The notes below the pieces were generated by a model. The model was given only the letters and a program-made list of their open reading frames with translations, had not been told where the DNA came from and made no database searches. A program made the position numbers and the translations under genes. A stretch of DNA of 64,000 nucleotides from HGM04593 sp045646965. Its GTDB lineage: Bacteria > Bacteroidota > Bacteroidia > Bacteroidales > Bacteroidaceae. Shown in pieces: positions 7,916 through 16,059 of the stretch (positions are counted from its first letter, which is position 1; every line of letters starts with the position of its first letter). The stretch is from contig JAZRLR010000003.1 of NCBI GenBank assembly GCA_045646965.1, positions 12,662 through 76,661 on the forward strand. The letters are read 5' to 3'.

Positions 7916-8104
7916 CTCTTGTTAAGAGACAAATCACATATTTTAAATCTCTCTGTTATAATTCAATAAGTGCGTTGCAAATATCAATTTGCTAAACAAG
8001 ACTGTGAATATTATTCACTATGTTTAAAAAAAAAGATTAAATTAAATTCTTATTTTCAATATTTTATATACATTTGCGCAGTACGATTTGTCTCTTAACA
8101 AGAG
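7916..8104. repeat. 20-bp perfect inverted repeats flanking 149 bp
   Basis: 7916-7935 is the exact reverse complement of 8085-8104 (right copy GATTTGTCTCTTAACAAGAG). Each arm also contains a small internal dyad, CTCTT-N3-AAGAG. The pair lies between the integrase gene and the first cassette gene. This layout suits recombinase-binding sites or an invertible control segment. Confidence 0.9.
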
Positions 8105-8120
8105 TATTACATTTGCGCAG
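8069..8120. repeat. 13-bp direct repeat TACATTTGCGCAG, possible attachment core
   Basis: TACATTTGCGCAG occurs at 8069-8081 and 8108-8120, on either side of the right inverted-repeat arm, just past the stop of the integrase gene. It resembles both the -7 element (TAnnTTTG) and, from memory, the GTAnnTTTGC core used by CTnDOT-type elements. It may be an attachment site or a paired integrase-binding site; this has not been tested. Confidence 0.5.
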
Positions 8121-8125
8121 CTTTT

Positions 8126-9313
8126 TCATATTGAATTTATTATCACGCTATTGGCTTCGTCCACCACTGCAGTGTCGAGTGACGCCAGATAAATTTGCGT
8201 AGTAGTTTCGGAGTCGTGCCCCATACCTTCACATATTACAGCCAAAGGCACATTTTTGAATTTTGCCGCACTTGCCCAGGAATGCCTTGCTGTGTACATT
8301 GTCAAAGGTTGTTGCAGCGCTATCATTTTGCCTATAGTTTTGAGTTTGCGATTTACAAGGTACATCGCATTTTTATATTGTGTACGTTCATCGCCTTTGT
8401 GCGGTTTGATAATTGGCAGAAGGTAATCAGAGTGTATACATTTGTGTTTTGCCACAATATCCTGCATACATTTTTCCCAACGTACAAACATCTGCTGTCC
8501 TGTTTTGCGGCGGCAATATGAGAGTGTACCATCTCGCAGGTTGTCCTTTTTCAGGTATGCCATATCTATAAAAGACATACCCCGTGTGTAGAAGGAGAAG
8601 AGAAACATATCTCGGGCAAAATCTAACGATGCTTCGGGCAAAATAAGATTCTTAATCTGCTTCACAGCGTTAAGAGAAATTGCCCTTTTGGGTGTCTTCT
8701 CTACACCCGTATAAACGTGTCTGAAGGGATTACGATTTATTGTCAGTTCCTTTTCCACTGCACGATTGTAGACAGCACGTAGCACACGCATATAGAAAGA
8801 GGATGTATTGCGAGTTACTCCCCGTGCCCTCAAATAGGCCTCGTACATAATTATTAAGTCGGAGTCTATTTCTCCAAGAGAAATATCTCTTTCGTGGCGA
8901 AACTGCATAAAACTACGAAGTGTTGCGCTGTAGGTTTCCGATGTGCGCAGTTTGCCCATCTGCTTCAAGCGCGAAATAACCTCGTGCATAAAACCAAAGA
9001 GAAACCGTTCACGCTCCCGGTTGCGGAATAAACGCACAATGTCGTCGGCGCTGTATTGTGTGCGGGTATCACGGCATTGAGAAATTATTTTTTGCAATTG
9101 TTTTATATCGCGTGCGACACATTCTTTCACATTTTGCAGATACTTGCGTCTATTTGTTGTGGAAATGATTATCTCATTGTTCCATTCGTGTGCATAGAGG
9201 CGGTGTGTTGTCGATATTTGCCTTGCCGAGCGGTTGTGGATGATTTGATAATAGAGAACCCCCTCTTTATCTTTGTTTGCAGAGGGGCGATATTTTACCT
9301 TTATACTTGCCAT
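8126..9313 (-). CDS. Tyrosine recombinase / integrase
   Basis: 395 residues, a typical Bacteroidetes integrase length. The N-terminal arm domain, SAM-like core-binding domain (about 100-205) and C-terminal catalytic domain are present. Catalytic residues can be placed: Arg244 (YTRGM), Arg343 (YTARHSWA), His366 (GMGHDS) and the nucleophile Tyr375 (IYLAS). The first histidine of the HxxR box is Tyr340, as I recall is common in this clade. It would catalyse integration or excision of the island, or inversion of the neighbouring repeat-flanked segment. It is transcribed towards the repeats and the cassette. Confidence 0.9.
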   Translation of the reverse strand: MASIKVKYRPSANKDKEGVLYYQIIHNRSARQISTTHRLYAHEWNNEIIISTTNRRKYLQNVKECVARDIKQLQKIISQCRDTRTQYSADDIVRLFRNRERERFLFGFMHEVISRLKQMGKLRTSETYSATLRSFMQFRHERDISLGEIDSDLIIMYEAYLRARGVTRNTSSFYMRVLRAVYNRAVEKELTINRNPFRHVYTGVEKTPKRAISLNAVKQIKNLILPEASLDFARDMFLFSFYTRGMSFIDMAYLKKDNLRDGTLSYCRRKTGQQMFVRWEKCMQDIVAKHKCIHSDYLLPIIKPHKGDERTQYKNAMYLVNRKLKTIGKMIALQQPLTMYTARHSWASAAKFKNVPLAVICEGMGHDSETTTQIYLASLDTAVVDEANSVIINSI

Positions 9314-9390
9314 AGGATTGCCGTTTACGTTCTTGCATTTTTATGGTACGCAAATCCGGTCATCTAAAAGGGCTGCGTTTCCATATATGT

Positions 9391-9399
9391 GCAAAGATA
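9391..9399 (-). promoter_or_regulatory. -7 promoter element of the integrase gene
   Basis: TATCTTTGC on the minus strand is a perfect -7 match 78 bases ahead of the integrase ATG, giving a leader of about 70 bases. No TTTG box is seen at 19-21 bases. Confidence 0.5.
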
Positions 9400-9491
9400 C
9401 TTTTTGCAAGGGTAAATTGTTTCAGTTACACGAAACGCGATACCGCACATAATTACAGCAGTTATAATGTGCTTTATTTCTCTTTTATGCC

Positions 9492-9500
9492 TATCTTCGC
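9492..9500 (+). promoter_or_regulatory. -7 promoter element of the prolyl-tRNA editing gene
   Basis: TATCTTCGC lies 23 bases ahead of the ATG at 9524. Its extension GCAG makes it resemble the 13-bp direct repeats at 8069 and 8108, so it could also mark the target side of the island. Confidence 0.45.
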
Positions 9501-9523
9501 GCAGAAAATAGCAGAAAACGTAA

Positions 9524-10021
9524 ATGGAAAATGAACGCATAAACAAAGTGCTCGAATATCTCAAGGAGAACGGCATTGAGCACAGCTGGTACACGCACAA
9601 CGAGGCGCCCACTATAGAGATTGCGCGCACGCAATGGAGAGCCGACGGCTCAAAGCATTGCAAGAATCTTTTCTTCAGGAATCACAAGGGAAACAGGCAC
9701 TACCTTGTGGTGCTCGATTGCGAGTGCGACCTCAATATACACGACCTTGAGCAGCGCCTGCATCAGGGAAAGCTGTCGTTTGCCTCGCCGCAGAGAATGG
9801 AGAAGTTTTTGGGGCTTATGCCGGGCTCGGTATCCCCTTTCGGGCTTATAAATGACACCGAGAACCACGTTCATCTTTTCCTCGACGAGAATTTAAGGAA
9901 TGAGAAACTGTTGAGTTTTCACCCCAACGACAATCGTGCCACCGTGGTCATTGCACAGGAGGCTTTTATGCGTTATCTACAGGGTGTGGGCAACAGCTAC
10001 GAATTTATTTCGCTCTATTAA
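9524..10021 (+). CDS. YbaK/PrdX-type prolyl-tRNA editing protein
   Basis: 165 residues forming a single YbaK (ProRS insertion-like) domain. The family hydrolyses mischarged Ala-tRNA(Pro) or related aminoacyl-tRNAs in trans. The conserved lysine is in HCKNLFFR (Lys47), followed by the typical strand RHYLVVLDCE and the segment PGSVSPFGLIND. The start at 9524 follows a -7 element by the usual distance. Its stop overlaps by 4 bases the stop of the convergent gene at 10018. It is outside the island and has normal composition for the window. Confidence 0.85.
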   Translation: MENERINKVLEYLKENGIEHSWYTHNEAPTIEIARTQWRADGSKHCKNLFFRNHKGNRHYLVVLDCECDLNIHDLEQRLHQGKLSFASPQRMEKFLGLMPGSVSPFGLINDTENHVHLFLDENLRNEKLLSFHPNDNRATVVIAQEAFMRYLQGVGNSYEFISLY

Positions 10022-10665
10022 ACTGCTGGCAGAAAGAATGAGATAATGGGCACGGCGGCGAGAGTCGCAAAAATCATTGCCGACAGCAGATAGACATCCG
10101 ACACATCGTAGCCGCTTTTGGTATATCGGTCGGAAATCCAGTCGCGACGGTTGCGCCCTTTCTTGTGCAGGTAGGCTGTGTAGATTTTGTAAACTGCAAT
10201 GCCGCAAACGGCTCCAAAGCCTGCTCCTGCCAGGATATATGGCAAGCCGTCGGAGGAGTGATATATCTCTGTTCCACAGCAGATGACACCCCACAGCGTG
10301 AGGGTGACAGTGAGCGAGCTGTGCCGCACAAGAAGCATTAGAAAAAGAGCCAAGCCGAAGGCGTCGGCTGTGTTTATAAACAAATTTGGTGTGCCCGACA
10401 ATGCGCTGTAGCTCACATCGTGCGAGGGGAAGAAATATTCCACAAAAGGCTCGCACACATACATATCGGTCACAAATATAACTGCATATAGCAGCGCCAT
10501 AAGAGAGAATATAGCAAGGAAATTTTTAAAACTGTTGTTTTTCAATAAAATGTAAAACAGCACAACAATCAGGGGGAACCACACATAGGGCAACGCATAG
10601 GCACTTGCGCAGCCGTCAATAAAAACAGAATCCCCACCCGATAAGAATTGCAAATATCTATTCAT
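10018..10665 (-). CDS. PAP2-like multi-pass membrane protein
   Basis: 215 residues with about six transmembrane segments. Two regions recall PAP2 phosphatases. GTPNLFINTADAFGLALFL stands where the PSGHA box would be, and EIYHSSDGLPYILAGAGFGAV where the SRxxxxxHxxxD box would be. Some catalytic residues are kept (His and Asp of the last box), but the PSGH histidine is not. It may be a divergent lipid phosphatase or an inactive relative. It lies 25 bases after batE's reading-frame end in genomic order, on the same strand, and is transcribed away from the Bat operon. Confidence 0.5.
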   Translation of the reverse strand: MNRYLQFLSGGDSVFIDGCASAYALPYVWFPLIVVLFYILLKNNSFKNFLAIFSLMALLYAVIFVTDMYVCEPFVEYFFPSHDVSYSALSGTPNLFINTADAFGLALFLMLLVRHSSLTVTLTLWGVICCGTEIYHSSDGLPYILAGAGFGAVCGIAVYKIYTAYLHKKGRNRRDWISDRYTKSGYDVSDVYLLSAMIFATLAAVPIISFFLPAV

Positions 10666-10690
10666 AAAAATTCCCCCTAATTTTCTTATA

Positions 10691-11461
10691 TCAAATTACC
10701 TCGAGCGACGAAGCAGGCACCCACCCCATTGTTCCATCTTCGAGTTCTATCTCTTTCCAGGTTTTCATAGTATCGTCCGAAATGCGCACCTTGCGTCCCT
10801 CGTGAATTACAAAGAGGTCGGTACCCGACTTGTCGGGTGTGCTTTTAGCTGTTACGCTCGGTTGCAAGATTATGGCCGTCTCTCGGTTTGTGAGGCGGTC
10901 GTGGTGCTGCCACGCCGCATAGTTGGCAAACAGTGTCACGAAAAGCGAGAAGAGTGCCACAAAGAATCCGCTCTTGCGCAACGCCACTCTGTCGCTCCAC
11001 AAGAAGAGCAGTACCGAGAGAAGCAGCACAATGAAAGCTGCTATGGCCATCGTTGTCCACGACGAAAGGGTGAGCATATTTATAAGCGCGTCCTTCCACT
11101 CTACAAAGAATATTTTATAAGGCTCCGATACCTTGTCCACGGTTTTGCTCTTTGCAAGCGCCAGGTTGAATTGCGTATCCTTGTCGCCCGGAGCAAGCAG
11201 AAGAGCTCTCTCGTAGTTGAGAATTGCTTTGCCCATCTCCTCTTTTTTGTAGTATGCATTGCCCAGATTGTAGTAGAGCTCGTGCGACTCTTTTCCGCTC
11301 GCAAGCACAGCCTCGTATAGAGCTATGGCCGAGTCGAAATCGTTGGCTATATAGTAATTGTCGCCTGTCACCTTGTCTGCTGTGGGCAGAGTGTCGGACG
11401 GGGTTGTCGCCACGGCTGCGCAAGGCAGCAGAAAGAGCAGAATATATGTTAGAATCTTCAT
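10691..11461 (-). CDS. batE: Aerotolerance protein BatE (TPR and SH3-like)
   Basis: 256 residues: signal peptide (1-18), TPR repeats (about 32-104, YYNLGNAYYKKEEMGKAILNYERAL), two transmembrane helices (about 136-155 and 165-183) and a C-terminal SH3b-like domain (192-254, GWVPASSLEVI). It is the last gene of the Bat operon, 4 bases after batD. BatE proteins support aerotolerance or envelope integrity in Bacteroides; the biochemical role is not settled. The SH3 domain suggests contact with peptidoglycan or with proteins in the periplasm. Confidence 0.85.
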   Translation of the reverse strand: MKILTYILLFLLPCAAVATTPSDTLPTADKVTGDNYYIANDFDSAIALYEAVLASGKESHELYYNLGNAYYKKEEMGKAILNYERALLLAPGDKDTQFNLALAKSKTVDKVSEPYKIFFVEWKDALINMLTLSSWTTMAIAAFIVLLLSVLLFLWSDRVALRKSGFFVALFSLFVTLFANYAAWQHHDRLTNRETAIILQPSVTAKSTPDKSGTDLFVIHEGRKVRISDDTMKTWKEIELEDGTMGWVPASSLEVI

Positions 11462-11465
11462 TGTA

Positions 11466-13286
11466 TTATCTTTTTATAGAGTTTTCCATTTTGCTTATGA
11501 CCTTTATAGCCATATTGTAGACATTGTCCATTGCTGCACTTGCATCGCCCGGGGCATATCGTGCATACTCGCCCTCGTTGAGCAGTGAGTGCAGCTCGTC
11601 TATGAGCGACTTCTCCACACCTCTTGTGACAAGCTCGACTGCTATGTTTTCCTTTGAGAGCTGCGACACGGGGATATTCAGTTTGTCGCTCATATAGCCC
11701 CAAAGAGTCTTGAGAATCTCGTCGTAGAACTCGTTTTTCTTGTTCTCCTTGAGCAATTTCTTTGCTACTTTCAGGCGTTTCACAGCCACTTTGTTTGCTT
11801 TCTTTGTGCGCATTGCAGCGATATTTGCATTTGTTGCCACCTGCTTACGATGCAGAATTATGTATGCGACAAACAGAATGAAGGGCACAATGTAGCAAAG
11901 CATATATATGAGCGATGCAAAGAGATACTCTCCCTTCTCGTTCAACTGCGATGCACCTCTTTTTATGTAGCGTATATCCTGCCCAATGAGTTTGAGTTCC
12001 TCTTTGCTCACATAGGCTGCTACGGCTCCCGCTGTCTCCTTGCCCTTTTCGACCTGCAGGGTGTAGCTCTCTGTTTCCAGGGTGCGATACTCCTTTGCGT
12101 TTATGTCGAAATAGGAGAATTTCACCGAGGGGATGGTGTACTCGCCTCCGTAACGGGGAATCACAAGATATTCTATGATTTTATTTCCTGTGAAGCCGTT
12201 GGTTTTAAGAGAGAATTTGTTGTCGATTTTGGGATCGTATATCTCAAAGTCTTCGGGGAAATTAACCTCGGGAGTCTTTATAAGTTTCATATTTCCCGTA
12301 CCCGAAATTACAAGTCGCAGCGTCACTGCCTCGTTTGCTTTCAACTCGGTGGTGCTTATCGACGATGCTATCTTGAAATTTCCCACACCTCCCGAAAAGC
12401 CTTCGGGTTTATTTGCGGGCAGGCGTTGCACATTCAGCTTGAGCTTGGGGGTGCGCAGCTCGCGTTTCACCTCCACATAGTTGGTTCCGCCAAAGAAGAA
12501 AAAGTCGTTGTGCGACTGCACCGGCTGCGCAACCACTCCCTCGAAAGAGGTCGAGGGAATCTCTATCTCGCCGCTCTGCTGCGGGAAGAGCACATACTGC
12601 TGCCACACAAGGGTGCGATAGTTGCGGCCGTTGTAATGCTCCATTTGCCACTCCTTGTTCTGCGGCAACTCCACCTCCTGTATCTGAAAGCCTTTGAGGT
12701 CGGGGCTTTTGCCGTTGAGCGAGGTGAGATTCACTGCCGAATAGACTTTGAATGTGAGGAGCACTGCCTCCTGTTCATAGGCTTTTGTTTTGTTGAGAGT
12801 CGCTGTCATAAAGAGGTCGTCGGCCGATATTTCGGCAGTTGTCGCACCGCGCTGACTTCCGCGACGCTGCTGCGAGCCTCTGCTTTGTGCTGCGCTCTTG
12901 TCCTGTGGCAGCACCTTCACCGTCACGGGGTTTGAGGTGTACTCCTTTCCGTCTACGCTTATCGTGGCGGCGGGGATTTTAAATTCTCCCTCCTTCTCGG
13001 CAATAAGTATGTAGCTGAATGTAACCGACTGCGTAGAGGTTACGTTTCCGTTTATGATATTTGTGCTCGAAGCCTCGGAACGGTGAGGGCCCGAGAGTAT
13101 AGTGAAATTCTCTATCGCAGGCACGAGAGGCTCTCTCACGTTGCGACGGTTCACGGTGTACTTCAGCCTGAAATTCTGGTTCACCTCCACAGCCTTGGGT
13201 GCCGAGGTCACAAAGGTGATATCGTCGGCAAGGGCAACGGTGAGGGTTAGTATGGATAATAGTGTTGTAAGAACTATTCTTTTCAT
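11466..13286 (-). CDS. batD: Aerotolerance protein BatD
   Basis: 606 residues: signal peptide, a long run of beta-rich repeats typical of BatD (about 20-450, with the opening FVTSAPKAVEVNQNFRLKY), one transmembrane helix (about 456-478, IYMLCYIVPFILFVAYIIL) and a basic cytoplasmic tail resembling that of the DUF4381-like protein of this operon (LWGYMSDKL compared with LRGYMNERF). It probably forms the periplasmic part of a complex with BatA and BatB. It is 28 bases after batC. Confidence 0.9.
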   Translation of the reverse strand: MKRIVLTTLLSILTLTVALADDITFVTSAPKAVEVNQNFRLKYTVNRRNVREPLVPAIENFTILSGPHRSEASSTNIINGNVTSTQSVTFSYILIAEKEGEFKIPAATISVDGKEYTSNPVTVKVLPQDKSAAQSRGSQQRRGSQRGATTAEISADDLFMTATLNKTKAYEQEAVLLTFKVYSAVNLTSLNGKSPDLKGFQIQEVELPQNKEWQMEHYNGRNYRTLVWQQYVLFPQQSGEIEIPSTSFEGVVAQPVQSHNDFFFFGGTNYVEVKRELRTPKLKLNVQRLPANKPEGFSGGVGNFKIASSISTTELKANEAVTLRLVISGTGNMKLIKTPEVNFPEDFEIYDPKIDNKFSLKTNGFTGNKIIEYLVIPRYGGEYTIPSVKFSYFDINAKEYRTLETESYTLQVEKGKETAGAVAAYVSKEELKLIGQDIRYIKRGASQLNEKGEYLFASLIYMLCYIVPFILFVAYIILHRKQVATNANIAAMRTKKANKVAVKRLKVAKKLLKENKKNEFYDEILKTLWGYMSDKLNIPVSQLSKENIAVELVTRGVEKSLIDELHSLLNEGEYARYAPGDASAAMDNVYNMAIKVISKMENSIKR

Positions 13287-13314
13287 TGTTTCTGTATCTC
13301 TTTCTTAATCTTGT

Positions 13315-14019
13315 TTACCAATCTTTGTCGAGTTTGCGGCCACGCACCTGCATCATCTTTTTCACTTTTTCCTGCACATCTTTCTCGTCCTGCATAGCCG
13401 ACTCGAGCAACTGCTCGGCGTTCTCCTTGGACATCTCCTGCTCGTTTTGCTGCTCGGGTTGCTGCTGCTGTTCTTGCTGTTCCTGTTGCTCTTTTTGCTG
13501 CTGCTCCTGTTGTTGCTGTTCTTGCTCTTTTTCTTGCTTGTCCTGCTGCTCTTGCTGTTGGTTGTCCTGCTGGTTGTTCTGCTGCTCCTTCAACTGATGC
13601 ATTGCAAGGGCTAGATTGTAGCGCGTCTGATGGTCGGTAGGATTCTCACGCAACGATTGTTTGTAGTACTCCACGGCCTGTCCATACTCTTTGGCTGCCT
13701 GACAGAGCACACCCATATTGTGATGTATTTGCGCAAGGTTATTCTTGTCGCTCTCGCGTTTCTCGGCCATCTGAAAATGCTCCATTGCCTCCTGTGCCTT
13801 GTTCTGGAACAGCAAAGTATTGCCCAGATTATAGAGTGCATTGCTTCCCTCGGGGTTGAGCTCAAGAGCTTTTCTGTACTCCACTTCGGCCTTTTCATAG
13901 AGGCTGTCGGCATAGAGTTTATTACCGCTGCGCAGATGCTCGCGGTAGGTTTTTTGCGCCGATATCTGTGAAAAGACACAGAGTGCAAGAATAAACAATA
14001 TATACTTATACTTCAACAT
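13315..14019 (-). CDS. batC: Aerotolerance protein BatC (TPR, Q-rich)
   Basis: 234 residues: signal peptide ending ISA/Q (about residue 21), three TPR repeats (about 25-140, including NALYNLGNTLLFQNKAQEAM), then an extreme glutamine-rich segment (about 145-195) and a charged C-terminal helix. The Q-rich stretch is encoded by CAG/CAA-type codons and makes the DNA at 13440-13600 low in complexity. It follows batB by 12 bases. The TPR part should act in protein contacts in the periplasm. Confidence 0.85.
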   Translation of the reverse strand: MLKYKYILFILALCVFSQISAQKTYREHLRSGNKLYADSLYEKAEVEYRKALELNPEGSNALYNLGNTLLFQNKAQEAMEHFQMAEKRESDKNNLAQIHHNMGVLCQAAKEYGQAVEYYKQSLRENPTDHQTRYNLALAMHQLKEQQNNQQDNQQQEQQDKQEKEQEQQQQEQQQKEQQEQQEQQQQPEQQNEQEMSKENAEQLLESAMQDEKDVQEKVKKMMQVRGRKLDKDW

Positions 14020-14031
14020 TCTAAACCTCTT

Positions 14032-15051
14032 TTATTTATTAAATAGTTTAATATTGCGTGTGTAACGGCTTTTGCCTGTGAGAATCAGTGACTCGATAAC
14101 CAAAAGCAGGAAGGCTATCCACGCAACAAATTCAAACTGCTCATCGTACTCGGTGTAAACCTCGGTGGTGAGGTCGGCTTTTGCGAGCTTGTTTACCTCG
14201 CTCTCGAGCACTTTTTGTGCATTATTTGTGTTGTCCACTCTTATGTATGCTCCACCTCCGGCGCGGGCTATGGATTGTGCCATCTGCTCGTTGAGCTTTG
14301 TCACAACTACGTTACCCTCTTTGTCGCGGCGATAATCTTTTGTACCCGGAACGGGAATGGGTGCTCCCTCGAGCGAGCCGATACCGAGGATGTAGACGTT
14401 CATACCTTTGTCGGCTGCTGCTTTTGCCGCATCCTCGGCCGAGCCTTCGTGGTTTTCACCGTCGGTTATCACAATAATTGCTTTTCCCACCTCTTCGTCG
14501 GGTGTAAAACTTTTCATTGCAAGGCTTATTGCGCCGCCTATATCTGTTCCCTGACGCGATATAAGTGCAGGCGAGATTGTCTCGAGAAACATCTTTGCCG
14601 ATATAAAATCGTTTGTTATAGGCAACTGCACAAAGGCATCGCCTGCAAAGACTATAAGGCCCACCTTGTCGCTTTCGAACTTGTCTATGAGCCTCGATAT
14701 TATCTTTTTTGCTTTCTCCAGACGATTGGGCGCAATGTCCTCGGCAAGCATAGAGTTTGAAATATCGAGAGCTATGACTGCCTCAATACCCTGACGTGTA
14801 ACGGTCTCTTTCTTTGAGCCGAACTGCGGACGTGCAAGCGCAAACACTATGCAAGCGAGCGCAGCGAGCGACAGCCAGAACTTTATCGCGGGGCGATACT
14901 GCGAAGCGTCGGGCATAAGATTTTTAAGCAACTCCGTGTCGCCGTATCGACGCAGGTTTCTCTTTTTTCTATATTCTGAATATATATAGATGGCCAGAAG
15001 AACCGGTATCGAAATGAGTAGGTAGAGATATTCGGGATTGGCAAATTTCAT
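14032..15051 (-). CDS. batB: Aerotolerance protein BatB (vWA domain)
   Basis: 339 residues: two N-terminal transmembrane segments (about 8-25 and 57-74), a von Willebrand A domain with an intact metal site (DISNS, 96-100; later TDGENHEG) and a C-terminal transmembrane helix. It pairs with BatA, which has the same layout. MoxR ATPases are thought to act on such vWA proteins. It starts 12 bases after the batA stop. Confidence 0.9.
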   Translation of the reverse strand: MKFANPEYLYLLISIPVLLAIYIYSEYRKKRNLRRYGDTELLKNLMPDASQYRPAIKFWLSLAALACIVFALARPQFGSKKETVTRQGIEAVIALDISNSMLAEDIAPNRLEKAKKIISRLIDKFESDKVGLIVFAGDAFVQLPITNDFISAKMFLETISPALISRQGTDIGGAISLAMKSFTPDEEVGKAIIVITDGENHEGSAEDAAKAAADKGMNVYILGIGSLEGAPIPVPGTKDYRRDKEGNVVVTKLNEQMAQSIARAGGGAYIRVDNTNNAQKVLESEVNKLAKADLTTEVYTEYDEQFEFVAWIAFLLLVIESLILTGKSRYTRNIKLFNK

Positions 15052-15063
15052 CGGTAATACTAA

Positions 15064-16050
15064 TTAGGGTATTTTCTTTAATATGGTATTGCGCAAAAGA
15101 ATCTCGAGCAAAAGCATTGCGAACGCCACAAGCGCAAAAAGTTGATACTCTTCTTCGCGCGAACTGAATTCTTTGACATTCAGTTTTGTACGCTCAAGCT
15201 GGTCGATTTTCTCATACACCTCTTTGAGTTTTGAATTACTTGTGGCACGAAAGTAGTTTCCATCGGTTATCGTGGCTATTTTATTGAGCGTAGTCTCGTC
15301 AATCTCCACAGGTACGTTTACAATCTGTGCGCCGTAGGGATAGGGGGCGGTGCCGTTGGTACCCACGCCTATAGTATATATTCTCACTCCGAACTGCTTG
15401 GCTATTTCGGCTGCCGCCTCGGGAGAAATCTCTCCGCGGTTGTTTGAGCCGTCGGTGAGCAGAATTATCACTTTCGACTTTGCCTTGCTCTCCTTGAGAC
15501 GGCTCACGGCGTTTGCGACGCCCATTCCTATGGCTGTACCGTCTTCAATGATACCCTGTGCCGCAATGTCGCACTTCACGCCATTGAGCATATTGAGCAG
15601 CACAGCGTGGTCTATGGTGAGGGGGCATTGCGTAAAACTCTCTCCCGCAAAAATTGTAAGTCCTATATTGTCGTTGGGGCGGCCGTTGATAAAATCAGCT
15701 GCCACCTGCTTTGCGGCTTCGAGTCTGTTGGGCGAGAGGTCCATCGCAAGCATACTTGTGGAGACGTCCATCGCAAGCATAATATCTATACCCTCGACTT
15801 CGGTGTTTTGCCAGCGGTTTGTGCTCTGCGGGCGCGCAAGCATTATTATTACCATAGAAAGAGCCACTACCCTCAACGCAAAAGGCAGGTCAATGATATA
15901 GTTTTTATAACTCTTCACATTCTTGAGAAAAGGCGCGACAGTGGAGACCTTCATCGACGGTTCCAACCCTCTTCCTCTTAATATGTACCACACGATATAT
16001 GCGGCAAGAGGTATGAAAAGCAGTAAATATTCTATTTTCGAGAAAAACAT
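15064..16050 (-). CDS. batA: Aerotolerance protein BatA (vWA domain)
   Basis: 328 residues with the same plan as BatB: two N-terminal membrane helices, a vWA domain with the metal-binding motif DVSTS (95-99) and LLTDGSNNRGE, and a C-terminal helix (FALVAFAMLLLEILL). It follows the DUF4381-like gene by 9 bases. With BatB it probably forms the membrane core of the Bat complex. Confidence 0.9.
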   Translation of the reverse strand: MFFSKIEYLLLFIPLAAYIVWYILRGRGLEPSMKVSTVAPFLKNVKSYKNYIIDLPFALRVVALSMVIIMLARPQSTNRWQNTEVEGIDIMLAMDVSTSMLAMDLSPNRLEAAKQVAADFINGRPNDNIGLTIFAGESFTQCPLTIDHAVLLNMLNGVKCDIAAQGIIEDGTAIGMGVANAVSRLKESKAKSKVIILLTDGSNNRGEISPEAAAEIAKQFGVRIYTIGVGTNGTAPYPYGAQIVNVPVEIDETTLNKIATITDGNYFRATSNSKLKEVYEKIDQLERTKLNVKEFSSREEEYQLFALVAFAMLLLEILLRNTILKKIP

Positions 16051-16059
16051 AAATCAAAT

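Larger units (their letters stand above)
7831..8125. other. Gene-free, AT-rich spacer between cassette and integrase
   Basis: No supported gene. It holds a 20-bp inverted repeat pair and a 13-bp direct repeat (listed separately), and is otherwise AT-rich. It is the only spacer of this length inside the island and must contain the cassette promoter, unless that promoter lies within the first gene. Confidence 0.7.
595..9490. mobile_element. AT-rich integrase-bearing genomic island
   Basis: Between the promoters of the divergent M16 (558) and prolyl-tRNA editing (9524) genes lies about 9 kb of visibly AT-richer DNA. Nine of its eleven proteins have no housekeeping role that I recognise, and a tyrosine integrase sits at the right end. 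This suggests an integrated element, probably no longer self-transferable because no mobilisation or replication gene is present. The exact ends were not found. No long direct repeat joins the two flanks, so the coordinates are limits and not defined junctions. Confidence 0.5.

Noticed and set aside
8067..8079. TATACATTTGC read as a plus-strand promoter
   Set aside because: No -33 box lies at the right distance, and it would only drive antisense RNA into the integrase; a recombination-site role fits better.
9364..9663. A 99-codon minus-strand frame over the start of the prolyl-tRNA editing gene
   Set aside because: It is antisense to a well-supported gene and its promoter, and shows no family features.
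11850..12935. A 361-codon plus-strand frame within batD
   Set aside because: It is the antisense shadow of a clear gene; similar long shadows occur opposite dgk, carB and lon in this GC-richer DNA.
13440..13600. CTG/CTC-rich repetitive DNA considered as a simple-sequence repeat locus
   Set aside because: It is explained by the glutamine-rich segment of BatC and is interrupted throughout.
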